Positions 1 through 9,212 of a stretch of DNA of 51,442 bases are shown here, piece after piece. Below the pieces are notes generated by a model. It was given only the letters and a program-made list of their open reading frames with translations. It was not told where the DNA came from and did no database searches. How positions within the stretch are numbered: position 1 is the first letter of the stretch; every line of letters starts with the position of its first letter. A program made the position numbers and the translations under genes. The stretch spans positions 220,209-271,650 of the forward strand of contig CACEOL010000001.1 in NCBI GenBank assembly GCA_902561325.1, given 5' to 3'. The stretch is from an uncultured SAR86 cluster bacterium (GTDB lineage: Bacteria > Pseudomonadota > Gammaproteobacteria > Magnimaribacterales > AG-339-G14).

Positions 1-595
1 CATCAGGTGATACTACTATAGTATTTTTACATTTTTCTACTAAAGGCAAATCATGAATTGAGTCTGTATAGAAAGTTGCCTTCTCTAAATTTACTTTCTT
101 TTTTCTACACCATTCTGAAACATGAACTAATTTACCCTTATCAAAATTTGGCTCACCTGTTGTTTCCCCTGTTACTTTGTCTTCTACAAATTCTGTTTTT
201 GTACCTAAAAACTCTTCTACTCCAAAGAAATTAGCAAAACCCTTAACTATAAAATCCAAAGCCCCTGAAGCAATGAGCACATCATCTTTTTTATGCTTTT
301 CTAACAACTCGAAAGTTAAATCATCAATTAAAATATCCTGTGAAGAGCTTATAAAGCTTGTAACCAATAAATCTACTTCATTTTTACTCTTTCCAATTAA
401 AGGATATAAAAGGAATCTCATGTAATCCTTAAAATTTAAATTTCCCGAACGATAGTCTTTGTCGAAAGCTTTAATCTTCTTAAGGTAAAAATCTTTATCT
501 AACATTCCTTGTTTTACAATATATTTAGTAAAATGAAATTCACTATCAGCGCATAAGAGCGTATCGTCTAAGTCAAAAATTACCAGTTTATTCAT
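1..595 (-). CDS. HAD-superfamily hydrolase, subfamily IB (SerB-like phosphatase), 3' end outside window
   Basis: This gene begins with ATG at 595-593 and runs off the left edge, leaving about 198 codons visible. The HAD motifs are in order: DLDDTL near residues 8-13 (nucleophile Asp8 and Asp10), an IASG motif II, a lysine in FDKGK, and the metal-binding YTDSIHDLPL motif near the visible end. The region between motifs I and II is a helical cap of the SerB type, so a small phosphomonoester is the likely substrate, but the exact one cannot be read from sequence. Its start overlaps the rppH stop by four bases (ATGA type), so the two are probably translated together. From memory, a HAD hydrolase also neighbours rppH in Pseudomonas. 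The family assignment is firm and the substrate is unknown. Confidence 0.88.
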   Translation of the reverse strand, partial: MNKLVIFDLDDTLLCADSEFHFTKYIVKQGMLDKDFYLKKIKAFDKDYRSGNLNFKDYMRFLLYPLIGKSKNEVDLLVTSFISSSQDILIDDLTFELLEKHKKDDVLIASGALDFIVKGFANFFGVEEFLGTKTEFVEDKVTGETTGEPNFDKGKLVHVSEWCRKKKVNLEKATFYTDSIHDLPLVEKCKNTIVVSPD

Positions 596-1065
596 TTACT
601 TACTTGATTTCTAAAGTCTATTAAAGCACTTCTGTATGCTTCTTTTTTAAAATCTACAACTTGATTTAATGGGAACCAAAAAGGTACCCAGCTATATTGA
701 TCAAATTCAGGAGTATTCTCTTTATTTAAATCAATATCTCCTGAAATAAGTTTAAGTAAAAAATATTTTTGAGCCTGGCCTTTAAATTTTCCACCAAGAA
801 CTCTGGATCGAATATTTTTTGGAATATCGTAGTATATTAAGTTTTTACTTACTGCTGTTATCTCCACATTGTTCTTTTCTAGACCTACCTCTTCATTTAA
901 TTCTCTGAACATTGCAGTCTCTATGTTTTCGTCTTCATCCACACCTCCTTGCGGGAATTGCCAATTTTCAGTATTTCTTCTTTTGCAGAATAAAACCTTG
1001 TTATCTTTGTTAAAAACTATCATCGCAACGTTCAAGCGATAGCCCGACTTAATTTTTAAGGTCAT
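592..1065 (-). CDS. rppH: RNA pyrophosphohydrolase (Nudix)
   Basis: A 157-residue Nudix hydrolase of RppH type. Known members remove pyrophosphate from the 5' triphosphate end of mRNA and so trigger RNase E decay. The complete Nudix box lies at residues 40-62 (G40, E46, then REL-NEEVGL at 54-62). The N-terminal GYRLNVAMIVFN stretch and the QFPQGG sequence just before the box are typical of RppH rather than of MutT-type sanitising enzymes. The length is close to the family norm of about 160 residues. The gene is sandwiched between the NRDE gene and the HAD gene with four-base overlaps on both sides, which indicates a three-gene minus-strand operon. The assignment is confident. Confidence 0.95.
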   Translation of the reverse strand: MTLKIKSGYRLNVAMIVFNKDNKVLFCKRRNTENWQFPQGGVDEDENIETAMFRELNEEVGLEKNNVEITAVSKNLIYYDIPKNIRSRVLGGKFKGQAQKYFLLKLISGDIDLNKENTPEFDQYSWVPFWFPLNQVVDFKKEAYRSALIDFRNQVSK

Positions 1066-1832
1066 TTTATCTTGAGATTAAATTTTTTTGATTCAACTAT
1101 TTCTCTAACTTCATTGAAAGAAGTTTCCTCTATTTCAGCAAAATCATTATTATCAATTATTATGGATGTTGTTGACCTCGTTCCATAAATATCAGTAGCA
1201 ATAAATCTATAAGGAAACTCCCTGCCATGATTTTCTTTTGTGAAAGCTTCTGAAAATTCTAAAGGTTTGTTTACTGGAGATTGCATCATTGTAAAAAGAT
1301 TTTTTCCAGAGATTTCGGAAGATAAGATTTTTTTAAAATCTTCTTCTGCACTTTTTATTTTTTCTGATTTCTGTTCTATAGGTTTATTCCCTATTGCATA
1401 TATTTCTCCTTCAGTAAGTTTTTTCTCAAGGCCTCTGTTAGAACAAATCAATCCTTCAACTCCATCGAATAAAATTAAATTAAAGCCTTGGTAATTCAGG
1501 AAATCAATCTCATCTATATATTCTGAAGAAGAATGGTTTGACAGCACAAAATCTTTAACCAAATCTCCTCTGCTTGCTAAATCTTCTAAAGATTTTTTTT
1601 TAGTACTCAATAAAGTAAATTCTCTTACGTTTGTAACAGCTGCAAACTTTCCTTTTTCGCTTAAAGCCATCCATGTTCCGTCAAAGTTTTTGTCTTTACC
1701 AGCTAACACTCCCGGGCTTGAATCCCACCAATGCATACTTTCAGTTGGCCTTTCATAAAATTCATCTCTATTTGAGGTAAGAACTAACTTATAGTCGCTT
1801 TTTGGATTGAGGGCTAAAACAATTAGGCACAT
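1062..1832 (-). CDS. NRDE (TANGO2-like) family protein
   Basis: A 256-residue protein of the NRDE/TANGO2 family, named for the motif seen here as SNRDEFYERP near residues 20-29. It starts with MCLI, placing a cysteine at position 2 as is usual in this family. Further family features are a tryptophan-rich segment (MHWW), the AGKD...GTWMAL block, and a conserved asparagine in AAVTNVRE. Human TANGO2 is linked to heme or lipid handling, but the bacterial role is not established, so no function is assigned. It is the first gene of the minus-strand operon with rppH and the HAD hydrolase, and it is divergent from the TauE/SafE gene with 55 bases between the starts. Confidence 0.85.
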   Translation of the reverse strand: MCLIVLALNPKSDYKLVLTSNRDEFYERPTESMHWWDSSPGVLAGKDKNFDGTWMALSEKGKFAAVTNVREFTLLSTKKKSLEDLASRGDLVKDFVLSNHSSSEYIDEIDFLNYQGFNLILFDGVEGLICSNRGLEKKLTEGEIYAIGNKPIEQKSEKIKSAEEDFKKILSSEISGKNLFTMMQSPVNKPLEFSEAFTKENHGREFPYRFIATDIYGTRSTTSIIIDNNDFAEIEETSFNEVREIVESKKFNLKIK

Positions 1833-1887
1833 AAAAAAAGGAAAAAGTTTATCAGACTGTTTTAATAAGGGATAATCATACTTCTAC

Positions 1888-2688
1888 ATGTTTGAATTTT
1901 TTCTAGGCTTAGTTTTATTAGGCATTCTGGCTGGTCTCCTTTCTGGTTTTTTTGGAATAGGAAGTGGAGTCATCTTAGTTCCTGCCTATGTCTTTTTATT
2001 CAATTTATTAGATCTGCCTCCAGAAATAATTCCCATATTAGCTACAGGTACGTCTATGACCACTATGGCTATAACTATTCCGATGGCTGCTTACATTCAT
2101 TTTAAAAATAATAATGTAGAACTGGAAATTGTAAAAAAAATGTTTTGGATGGCATTTGCCATGACTTTACTAGGAAGATATGTAGCATTGTTTATAGAAA
2201 GCTCAACTCTCCAGATCATCATTGCAGTATCTTTAATTTTGGCAGCTCTTCAAATAGCTTTTGACTTTTCACCAAAATCAAAAAATCTTCACAAAAGTTC
2301 TCTGGAGTTAATTTTTGTTGCGGGATTGTTGGGATTAGTCACTTCTTTCGTTGGAATTGGCGGAGGAATTCTTATGGTTCCTTATTTTTTATATAAAGGA
2401 TTAGATCCTCATAAGGCAATTGGCACTTCTTCTCTCATGGGCTTTGCCCTTGCAGTATCTGGAGCCCTTGGAGCCTTGATGTTTGCTCCTATTGCCTCAA
2501 AAGAAATTGAGTTTTTTGTGGGATCAGCATTCATACCGGCTGTAATAATTACAGGGTTATCTAGTATTTACTTCGCTAGACTAGGGGCTAATCTTTCTGC
2601 TAAAACTGACAGTAGATATCTGAAGTTAGCGTTTTCTGTTCTCATAATAATTGCAGCTTTAAGAGTCTTTTATATTACTTTTGTATGA
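1888..2688 (+). CDS. TauE/SafE family membrane permease
   Basis: A 266-residue inner-membrane protein with about eight hydrophobic segments. It has the internal duplication typical of TauE/SafE exporters: the glycine-rich repeat GFFGIGSGVILVPAY near residues 21-35 recurs as FVGIGGGILMVPYF in the second half. Family members export sulfite, sulfoacetate or related anions, but the substrate here cannot be read from sequence. Its stop overlaps the lgt start by four bases (ATGA), so it is translationally linked to lgt. From memory, a TauE/SafE permease gene directly before lgt occurs in several gammaproteobacteria, so genomic linkage does not necessarily imply a functional link. No convincing Shine-Dalgarno sequence precedes the ATG. 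Confidence 0.9.
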   Translation: MFEFFLGLVLLGILAGLLSGFFGIGSGVILVPAYVFLFNLLDLPPEIIPILATGTSMTTMAITIPMAAYIHFKNNNVELEIVKKMFWMAFAMTLLGRYVALFIESSTLQIIIAVSLILAALQIAFDFSPKSKNLHKSSLELIFVAGLLGLVTSFVGIGGGILMVPYFLYKGLDPHKAIGTSSLMGFALAVSGALGALMFAPIASKEIEFFVGSAFIPAVIITGLSSIYFARLGANLSAKTDSRYLKLAFSVLIIIAALRVFYITFV

Positions 2689-3488
2689 TTGTTGAAATAG
2701 ATCCCATAGCATTTTATATACCTCTTCCTTTTTTTGGTTGGTGGCCAATCTATTGGTATGGGATTTCTTGGTTAGTAGCAATTTTATCAATAAATTACAT
2801 CGCTAGACTTTACGCACCATCTACTGGAGTTATTAATAAAAAGCTTATTGATGACTTTATTTTTTATGGTGTTTTGGGAGCAATAATTGGGGGAAGAATT
2901 GGCTATATGGTCTTTTATGGGCTTGATAACCTTGTTAGAGATCCCATGGCACTCTTTAAAATTTGGGAGGGAGGTTTGTCATTTCATGGAGGATTGCTCG
3001 GTGTACTGACAAGCTTTTTAATTTTTTCAGAAAGCAGGAAAATTTCTTTTTTTGATTTATCTGATCACATGGCAATTTATCTTCCATTAGGCCTAGGTTC
3101 TGTCAGGATTGGAAATTTTTTGGGAGGTGAGCTCCTTGGAAGACCTACTGAAATGCCATGGGGAATTATTTATTCCAACGATCCTTTGGGCTTAGTTAGA
3201 CATCCATCTCAACTTTACCAAGCATTTTGCGAGGGTTTCCTGATGTTTTTTATTCTATTTTTTTTAGCAAAAAAACAACCTCCAAAAATGTTTTTATCTG
3301 GAATGTTTTTACTTTTGTATGGATTGTTTAGGTCAATTACAGAAAATTTTAGAACGCCTGATTCTCACATAGGATTTGACGTATTTGATACTTTCACAAG
3401 GGGTCAGCTCTTATCATTACCAATGATAATTTTTGGTATAGTTTTAATATATTTAAGCTTAAAAAAAAATAATGAAACAGTATCTTGA
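2685..3488 (+). CDS. lgt: Prolipoprotein diacylglyceryl transferase
   Basis: A 267-residue polytopic membrane enzyme that transfers diacylglycerol from phosphatidylglycerol to the lipobox cysteine of prolipoproteins, the first step of lipoprotein maturation. The Lgt signature is clear: [10 protein letters not shown], then FHGGLLG, then [16 protein letters not shown] near the middle, and [10 protein letters not shown] toward the end, with the conserved Arg, Asn, Glu and Tyr residues present. Six to seven membrane segments and the length fit the family. It overlaps the upstream permease by 4 bases and downstream thyA by 17 bases, so this four-gene plus-strand run is very likely an operon. Confidence 0.97.
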   Translation: MIVEIDPIAFYIPLPFFGWWPIYWYGISWLVAILSINYIARLYAPSTGVINKKLIDDFIFYGVLGAIIGGRIGYMVFYGLDNLVRDPMALFKIWEGGLSFHGGLLGVLTSFLIFSESRKISFFDLSDHMAIYLPLGLGSVRIGNFLGGELLGRPTEMPWGIIYSNDPLGLVRHPSQLYQAFCEGFLMFFILFFLAKKQPPKMFLSGMFLLLYGLFRSITENFRTPDSHIGFDVFDTFTRGQLLSLPMIIFGIVLIYLSLKKNNETVS

Positions 3489-4266
3489 GTTAATAGAAAA
3501 AATACTTGAAGAAGGTATAGAAAGATCAGACAGAACTGGAACGGGAAGGAAAAGTATCTTTGGACATCAAATGCATTTCGATCTAGAAGAAGGATTTCCT
3601 TTAGTAACTACTAAAAAAGTTCATTTGAAATCAATTATCCACGAATTGATATGGTTTTTAGCCGGTTCAACCAATATTAAATATCTAAAAGATAATGGTG
3701 TTTCAATTTGGGATGAATGGGCAGATGAAAATGGAGATTTAGGCCCAGTATATGGAGCACAATGGCGATCTTGGCCAGATTCTAATGGTGGAAAAGTTGA
3801 TCAGATAAAAAATCTTGTTGAAAGTATTAAAAATAATCCAAATTCAACAAGACACATTGTAAGCGCTTGGAATCCTGCTTTAGTTGACGAAATGGCCCTT
3901 CCTCCGTGTCATGCATTATTTCAATTTTTCGTAGCTAATAAAAAAATCTCATGTCAGCTTTATCAAAGAAGTGCGGATGTTTTTCTTGGAGTACCTTTCA
4001 ATATTGCATCTTATGCACTGCTAACAATGATGATTGCTCAAGTCTGTAATTTGAAGCCTGGTAAATTTGTTCATACCTTAGGAGATGCTCATTTGTATTT
4101 AAATCATCTTGATCAAGCAAAACTTCAAATTTCTAGAAAACCATTTAATTTACCTACTATAAAGATAAATTCTGAAATAAATAGATTAGAAGATTTCGCT
4201 TATGAGGATTTTGAAATTTTAAACTATGAAAGCCATCCAGGTATCTCCGCACCGATTTCAGTTTAA
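3472..4266 (+). CDS. thyA: Thymidylate synthase
   Basis: A 264-residue folate-dependent thymidylate synthase, the same length as E. coli ThyA. It methylates dUMP to dTMP using methylene-tetrahydrofolate. The catalytic cysteine is Cys146 in [10 protein letters not shown], and the phosphate-binding RSADVFLG loop and the GDAHLYLNH segment follow. The gene starts 17 bases inside lgt and ends in a TAATG junction with folA, which regenerates the tetrahydrofolate that ThyA oxidises. The lgt-thyA-folA order is common in gammaproteobacteria. The assignment is certain. Confidence 0.98.
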   Translation: MKQYLELIEKILEEGIERSDRTGTGRKSIFGHQMHFDLEEGFPLVTTKKVHLKSIIHELIWFLAGSTNIKYLKDNGVSIWDEWADENGDLGPVYGAQWRSWPDSNGGKVDQIKNLVESIKNNPNSTRHIVSAWNPALVDEMALPPCHALFQFFVANKKISCQLYQRSADVFLGVPFNIASYALLTMMIAQVCNLKPGKFVHTLGDAHLYLNHLDQAKLQISRKPFNLPTIKINSEINRLEDFAYEDFEILNYESHPGISAPISV

Positions 4267-4757
4267 TGTCCATCAAATTAATTTGTGCTATTTCCAAAAA
4301 TAATGTGATTGGAAATGAGAATAAACTTCCTTGGAATATTTCCGAAGATTTAAAAAGATTTAAAGAACTTACTACAAATAATTGGATTGTGATGGGCAGA
4401 AAAACTTTTGACTCTATTGGAAGACCTCTTCCGAATAGAAAAAATATTGTTCTAAGCAAAAATAAAAATTTAAGAATTGATTCTGTAGAAGTATTTAACT
4501 CTCCTCAAGATGTAATTGAAGCTTATAAAAATAATAACTCTCAAAACGATCTATTCATAATAGGGGGAAACTATATTTATGAATTATTTTTAGAATATTG
4601 TGAATATCTTTTGATTACATACGTAGATAAAGATTATTTAGGAGACGCTTTCTTTCCAAAAGTAAAATGGGATGAATGGAAATTAATAAGTGAAGAAAGT
4701 AAGTATGACGAAAAAGAACAGGTTAACTATTTTTTTAGAGACTATAAAAAAATTTAG
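4266..4757 (+). CDS. folA: Dihydrofolate reductase
   Basis: A 163-residue dihydrofolate reductase that supplies tetrahydrofolate for the adjacent ThyA reaction. Visible motifs are the ISKNNVIGNENKLPW Met20-loop region, the catalytic acid Asp28 in NISEDLKRFK, the NADPH-binding MGRKTFDSIGRPLP segment and the IIGGNYIYELF block. The length matches the family. The start codon overlaps the thyA stop by one base (TAATG), implying coupled translation. The stop codon interlocks with the stop of the convergent TPR gene in the tetranucleotide TTAG at 4754-4757. Confidence 0.97.
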   Translation: MSIKLICAISKNNVIGNENKLPWNISEDLKRFKELTTNNWIVMGRKTFDSIGRPLPNRKNIVLSKNKNLRIDSVEVFNSPQDVIEAYKNNNSQNDLFIIGGNYIYELFLEYCEYLLITYVDKDYLGDAFFPKVKWDEWKLISEESKYDEKEQVNYFFRDYKKI

Positions 4758-6142
4758 CTTTCTTCTAAATCTTTAATTCTGAGTTGAAGCAGTTCAACTC
4801 TTCTCTTTTCTTTCTCAGTATAAGTAAGCCAGTTCAAAGCTTGAGTTCTTAATTTATCTTGTTTTTTCTCTCGAGCTTCTTTATCTTTGATTTTTATATC
4901 AGATAATCTATCGATTGCCGTTCTAAAGAATTTTGTGGCATCTTCGAAATCTTGGAGCTCGTAAGCAACTTGGCCTAAAAGAATATTTACAGTAACTGGG
5001 TCTTTTAATTTGCCCTTTTTAAGACCTAGTTGAAGAGATTGCTTAGCTTTTTTATATCTATCAGTAGCTAAGTAAATTTGTCCAAGAAAAACATATAACT
5101 CACCCTCTTCAGATTTCATTGCGGCTTTTTCATAGACCGGTTCGGCTTTATCTAGTTCTTGGGCCATATGCCATCCTTGAGCAAGGTATTTGAGATGCTT
5201 TTCATTTTCTTCAACAAATTCTTTTTCTATTCCATATTTCATAACCCTTGCGGCCTTGAGAGGTGCTTCTGCTCTCATCAATAATTGATAAAGTGATACA
5301 TACTCAGTTTCTTTATCCAAAAGCCTTTGATCATGAGCTGCTTCCAAAGAGGAGAGCTGATTTTTTTCTTGTTTAAGTTCTCCATAAACCCCAGAAAGCT
5401 GAGTCCAATATCTTTTCTTAGGATAAAACCTAACCAGTTCTTCAAACAAAGGAAGCATGTCTTTGATTCTTTCGTTTTCGTTGTAAAGTGCAATTAACAG
5501 GTTGTACGTGGATTCTTTAGGTTTTGACTTATTTGCTTTAGCAACGCACAAAGCTCGTTCAGAAAACTTAAGTGCTTTTTTCTTGTCTTTTAGTTGCCAA
5601 TAAGAAGCTGCAATAATGTCAAAGCCAAGTGAACTTGGGTTACTTTCCATTGAAATCCATTGTTCCATATAATCTATGGCAGTTTTATAGCTTCCCTCTG
5701 CATAAGAAAGCTGTCCAAGCATAGAGATGACATTGGATTTTAATCTTGGATCAGCATCTTCTATAGAGAGAAATTTTTTATAGTTTCTCTTGGCAGATTT
5801 AAGATCATCATTCACAGAATCAATATAAGCGAAGTAATAATACATCTGAGCCTTGTCAGGGTCTGTAAGAGTAGAATCAGCTTGCATTTTAGTTAGTACA
5901 TTTTTAGCCTTCACAAGGTCTTCATTTTCTGCTTGCAAAAAAGGGAAGAGTTCCTTCAGATATCTTTGAGCTTGTTTGCTAGGTAATTTAGCTACTTGTC
6001 TTTTAGGTTTTGACAATTCAGAGCCAAGACATTTCTTTAGAGTGTAACCAGGAAAATCAAATTTTGTTTGTTCTGGATTATCCTTGTTTTGCAAAAATGA
6101 AAAATTTGAAAATAAAAAAAGTAAAATAAATATTCTAAACAT
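4754..6142 (-). CDS. Tetratricopeptide-repeat protein of the TonB2-type operon
   Basis: A 462-residue protein with an N-terminal hydrophobic signal sequence (residues about 1-17) and helical repeats across most of its length. The repeats have TPR spacing, with signatures such as YYYFAYIDSVNDDLKSAKRNY, LYVFLGQIYLATDRYKKAKQ and LGQVAYELQDFEDATKFF. It is probably periplasmic. It is the last gene of the minus-strand operon DUF3450-TtpC-ExbB-ExbD-TonB and starts 3 bases after tonB. From memory, a TPR protein occupies the same place in Vibrio TonB2 clusters, where it may assist assembly or substrate transport. That role is inferred from position only. The C-terminus is basic and coiled. Confidence 0.85.
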   Translation of the reverse strand: MFRIFILLFLFSNFSFLQNKDNPEQTKFDFPGYTLKKCLGSELSKPKRQVAKLPSKQAQRYLKELFPFLQAENEDLVKAKNVLTKMQADSTLTDPDKAQMYYYFAYIDSVNDDLKSAKRNYKKFLSIEDADPRLKSNVISMLGQLSYAEGSYKTAIDYMEQWISMESNPSSLGFDIIAASYWQLKDKKKALKFSERALCVAKANKSKPKESTYNLLIALYNENERIKDMLPLFEELVRFYPKKRYWTQLSGVYGELKQEKNQLSSLEAAHDQRLLDKETEYVSLYQLLMRAEAPLKAARVMKYGIEKEFVEENEKHLKYLAQGWHMAQELDKAEPVYEKAAMKSEEGELYVFLGQIYLATDRYKKAKQSLQLGLKKGKLKDPVTVNILLGQVAYELQDFEDATKFFRTAIDRLSDIKIKDKEAREKKQDKLRTQALNWLTYTEKEKRRVELLQLRIKDLEES

Positions 6143-6145
6143 AAT

Positions 6146-6892
6146 TTAACCTTGTATACCTCTGCAGTTTTCTGGAATGTAGCCCGGACCCTTGCCTTCT
6201 CCTTCAAGAACAAAAGTTATTCTTTGTGTTACGCCTTCGACTTCCACAGCATTTCCATCTCTTATAAGAGGCTTATATTTATATCTTAACGCAGCTCTAA
6301 TTGCAGCTCTATCAAAAATTCCTTGCGGAATAGATTGAATAACTTCTGGATCTCTAACTGATCCTACTTCAGTTACAACATACTTTAGAACTACACAGCC
6401 TTCTATACCTCTTTCTGCAGCTCTTCTTGGATATTGTGGTGGCACTTGAAATATTGGAACGTATGATCCATCCATAAAGACTCCAGACCTTCTTCTCTTG
6501 AAGTTCAAATTTGGATTTACAGATTGATCAAGTAATTCTTCAATATTTTCAATATCAACCTCAGGTGGAAGTTGATCAGGCTCTGGCTCAGCCTCTTCTG
6601 GTCTCTCAACAGAATCAATAAGCTCTGGATCACGAACAGGCATGACAACGTCAACTATTTTTCTCAATTTCACATCATCCAAAGAAACCTCTCCGGTAGC
6701 GATTAACAATGCCATCAATAAAATTGACGCAAAAGAAACAACAGTTCCACCGGCAGCTGCTAAACCATATTTCTGATAAGGATTATCATCAACAATAAAT
6801 TTTTTTAAGGAAAAAGAATCATCATCTTTTAAATAATGAGTTGAAAATTTACTAAAAAACCTCGATAAAAATTTTTTAATTATTATTTGCAT
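6146..6892 (-). CDS. tonB: Energy transducer TonB (TonB2 type)
   Basis: A 248-residue TonB protein. A cytoplasmic N-terminus of about 45 residues precedes one membrane segment (residues about 45-66, AAAGGTVVSFASILLMALL). An acidic proline-containing linker follows (EEAEPEPDQLPPEVD), then a complete TonB C-terminal domain beginning PPQYPRRAAERGIEG with the usual later block IFDRAAIRAALRYKYKP. It passes proton-motive energy from ExbB/ExbD to outer-membrane TonB-dependent receptors. The long cytoplasmic N-terminus is unusual for classical TonB, but no better internal start is visible. The gene starts one base inside the exbD stop region. The linker is short, which fits TonB2-like rather than TonB1-like proteins. 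Confidence 0.95.
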   Translation of the reverse strand: MQIIIKKFLSRFFSKFSTHYLKDDDSFSLKKFIVDDNPYQKYGLAAAGGTVVSFASILLMALLIATGEVSLDDVKLRKIVDVVMPVRDPELIDSVERPEEAEPEPDQLPPEVDIENIEELLDQSVNPNLNFKRRRSGVFMDGSYVPIFQVPPQYPRRAAERGIEGCVVLKYVVTEVGSVRDPEVIQSIPQGIFDRAAIRAALRYKYKPLIRDGNAVEVEGVTQRITFVLEGEGKGPGYIPENCRGIQG

Positions 6893-7302
6893 TAAAAATT
6901 TGGTTCTGAAGCAATAGAGATATCAATAACTCCGGCTTCTCTAACTTCATCCATTACATCAATAATAGTATCTGCAGTAGATTTTTCATCTGCCTGTATG
7001 ACAACAGTGCCCTGTGGATTTTCAGCAATCATCCTAATTACGTTTGCTTTGACTTGTCTTACGTCTATTCTTCTACCGTCCATATATATTTCTCCAGCAG
7101 ACCCGATAGCAATGAGGATAGCAGCATTTTCTGTCACCTCAGCTGTTTCTGAATCAGGTCTATTTATTTCAAGACCAGGTTCTTTTATAAAGTTTGCTGT
7201 AACAATAAAAAAGATTAAAAGAATAAATACTACATCCAACATAGGAGTAATATTCGGTTCGTCTTTTTCTTCTACTGCTTGACTGATTAGTGATCTTCTC
7301 AT
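6892..7302 (-). CDS. exbD: ExbD/TolR-family proton-channel subunit
   Basis: A 136-residue biopolymer-transport protein with a single membrane helix near residues 20-42 (NITPMLDVVFILLIFFIVTA). The essential channel aspartate is in PMLDVVFI (Asp23), and a compact periplasmic domain with VVIQADEKS follows. It pairs with ExbB to convert the proton gradient into motion of TonB. Its position between exbB and tonB in the operon supports ExbD rather than TolR of a Tol-Pal system, because no tolA, tolB or pal gene is nearby. Confidence 0.95.
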   Translation of the reverse strand: MRRSLISQAVEEKDEPNITPMLDVVFILLIFFIVTANFIKEPGLEINRPDSETAEVTENAAILIAIGSAGEIYMDGRRIDVRQVKANVIRMIAENPQGTVVIQADEKSTADTIIDVMDEVREAGVIDISIASEPNF

Positions 7303-7308
7303 TTTTCT

Positions 7309-7833
7309 TTACTCAAAGGTTAAGTGTTCTTGTAATAAATCTGATTGCTTTTTCGCTTTTTCTTCAAGAATTCTTGAAGCAAAAGTAGCTGGTATAGCTG
7401 CCATTAAGCCCGCCATCGCTGGAATAGTAGATTTAGCAACACCGCCGGCCATTGCTTTAGCATCTCCTCCGCCAGTTACAGCCAAAATATGAAAAACTTC
7501 TATCATCCCCAAAATAGTTCCAAGTAACCCTAATAAAGGAGCTAAAACTATCGCCACTCTTATATATTCTAAATTACTACTTATTTTTACATTAGCTTTT
7601 GAAATCAACATAGATCTTATTTGATGTCCAGACCAAGATTTATGGTCAGGAGTTTCTCGCCAAGCATTCTGAATGTCTTTTTCTACATCACTATGAATAT
7701 ATTTAAAATACCAAAATCGTTCTAATATGAAGCTCCACATTAAGATTATTAAGAAGCCTATAAAGACTACAACTCCGCCTCCTTTTTCAAAAAAATCTAG
7801 AAGAGTGTCTTGTAGTCCAAATAGAAAAGCCAT
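7309..7833 (-). CDS. exbB: MotA/TolQ/ExbB proton-channel protein (ExbB2 type)
   Basis: A 174-residue three-helix proton-channel protein. The first helix lies at residues about 17-38 (GGGVVVFIGFLIILMWSF). The conserved second and third helices carry the family motifs LAPLLGLLGTILGMIEVF and the GGVAKSTIPAMAGLMAAIPA block. It lies 5 bases after the TtpC gene and 6 bases before exbD. It is short, like the Vibrio ExbB2 proteins that work together with TtpC, whereas E. coli ExbB has about 244 residues. Confidence 0.93.
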   Translation of the reverse strand: MAFLFGLQDTLLDFFEKGGGVVVFIGFLIILMWSFILERFWYFKYIHSDVEKDIQNAWRETPDHKSWSGHQIRSMLISKANVKISSNLEYIRVAIVLAPLLGLLGTILGMIEVFHILAVTGGGDAKAMAGGVAKSTIPAMAGLMAAIPATFASRILEEKAKKQSDLLQEHLTFE

Positions 7834-7838
7834 ATTTA

Positions 7839-9212
7839 CTAAGCTCTATTTTCTTCAGATGCCGCAGCAATCATTCCTGTACTTTGTTCCTCAAGAACGG
7901 TAAGAATGTTCTTAGCATAATTGGCCATGATAGCAGCCATAAAAGTTGCTGGAATAGCTGTCATTAAGCCAAGCATGGTTGTGACAAGAGCTTCGGAAAT
8001 ACCATTTGCCATTGTTTTTGGATCGCCAGTACCAAATAAGGTAATAGCTTGGAAGGTATTAATCATACCGGTAATAGTTCCAAACAATCCTAATAAAGGT
8101 GCTACAACTGAAATTAATCTAACTAACCAAATTCCAGTATCTATAGATGCTCTCTCCACTAAAATTTGTTCTGCTAGTTTTAATTCTAACGTTTCAACAT
8201 CTGCGCCTTTATTTTCTTCAGCAACATTGAATATTCTTGATAAAGGATTATTCCCTTGTTTGGAGCCAGAAGCTTCTTTCTTAACGTTTTTATCAAGATT
8301 GAACAAGATATAAGTTCTCCAACCAAAAATTCCTGTAGCTAATAAAAATAGAAGAATGATGGTGTAACCTGTGATTCTTCCATATTGAATTTGCTCAAAA
8401 AAACTTGGCAGAGATATTAGATTTGTAAGCAAAGCTCCGCCTTGAGGTCCTGTAGGATCGATGGCAAATTCAACAAATCCTGTTGAAGTATCATGAACAT
8501 CATATGTTCCTCCGAGATATCTTCCAGGTTGTCTTGGAAGAGTTTCATAAGCTCCTCGAGCAGGAAGATAAGTTAAATACTGTCCTTCTGTAACTGCATT
8601 AAAGTTTCCAACTCTAACTACATTTTCTTGAGATGTTTGCCCTTCATTATCCACTACAGTAGCTTGGAATTTTTGAACATTTCCTGAGGCAATTAATTCT
8701 CTTTGTAATTCATACCAAAGTCTTTCAAGTTCTTCTATTGAAGCCAAACTTATGCCTTCGCCCATTCTTTTTGAAAGGTCTTTCAAGAAAATTTCCCTAT
8801 CCTGACCAAATTGTCCAGAAGTTACTGCAGACTCAAATTGCTGTTGAGTATCTGAAGCAACGCCTTGCAGATGACCAAAAGTCTCATACAAAGATCCAAG
8901 TCTAGTTTTAAGTTGTTCTTCTAAAACAACAAGTTTTGCATCATTAGCTTCGAATCTTGATTCAAGTTCTGTGGCGATTGCCTCAAGCCTGGATCTTTCT
9001 GCCTTTGCGTTTGCAAGCAAAGTTGCCTGACGACTTCTTTCCCTGGCAAATTTTTGTTCTCTTTTAGTTGCTTCTTCAGATTCTGCAAATTTCCCTTGTT
9101 GAACAAGTTCTAAAAGCTGTTCTAAAGACAATGCAGTATCAGGCTTTTCTTCCTGCGCATATGAAAAGGGTAGGAATAAAGTAAAAAGTATTATAAGTAG
9201 TTTGAATTTCAT
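7839..9212 (-). CDS. ttpC: TtpC-like MotA/TolQ/ExbB protein with periplasmic coiled-coil domain
   Basis: A 457-residue fusion-type ExbB homologue. It begins with a signal sequence (residues 1-19, cleavage near SYA-QEE), followed by a periplasmic coiled coil (about 25-115) and a beta-rich region with the PARGAYETLPRQPGRYLGG segment. The C-terminal ExbB channel domain has three membrane segments and the motifs APLLGLFGTITGMINTF and ALVTTMLGLMTAIPATF. This architecture matches Vibrio TtpC, an extra component required by TonB2 systems. The gene overlaps the DUF3450 gene by four bases. The operon order DUF3450-ttpC-exbB-exbD-tonB-TPR makes the assignment strong, although the receptors it serves are not in the window. 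Confidence 0.92.
   Translation of the reverse strand: MKFKLLIILFTLFLPFSYAQEEKPDTALSLEQLLELVQQGKFAESEEATKREQKFARERSRQATLLANAKAERSRLEAIATELESRFEANDAKLVVLEEQLKTRLGSLYETFGHLQGVASDTQQQFESAVTSGQFGQDREIFLKDLSKRMGEGISLASIEELERLWYELQRELIASGNVQKFQATVVDNEGQTSQENVVRVGNFNAVTEGQYLTYLPARGAYETLPRQPGRYLGGTYDVHDTSTGFVEFAIDPTGPQGGALLTNLISLPSFFEQIQYGRITGYTIILLFLLATGIFGWRTYILFNLDKNVKKEASGSKQGNNPLSRIFNVAEENKGADVETLELKLAEQILVERASIDTGIWLVRLISVVAPLLGLFGTITGMINTFQAITLFGTGDPKTMANGISEALVTTMLGLMTAIPATFMAAIMANYAKNILTVLEEQSTGMIAAASEENRA

Noticed and set aside
4157-4459. 100-residue minus-strand frame across thyA and folA
   Set aside because: Covers the junction of two certain genes on the other strand and has no recognisable domain.
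7921-8313. 130-residue plus-strand frame inside ttpC
   Set aside because: Antisense shadow of the ExbB-like domain, rich in Ile and Val by mirror coding, with no ribosome site.
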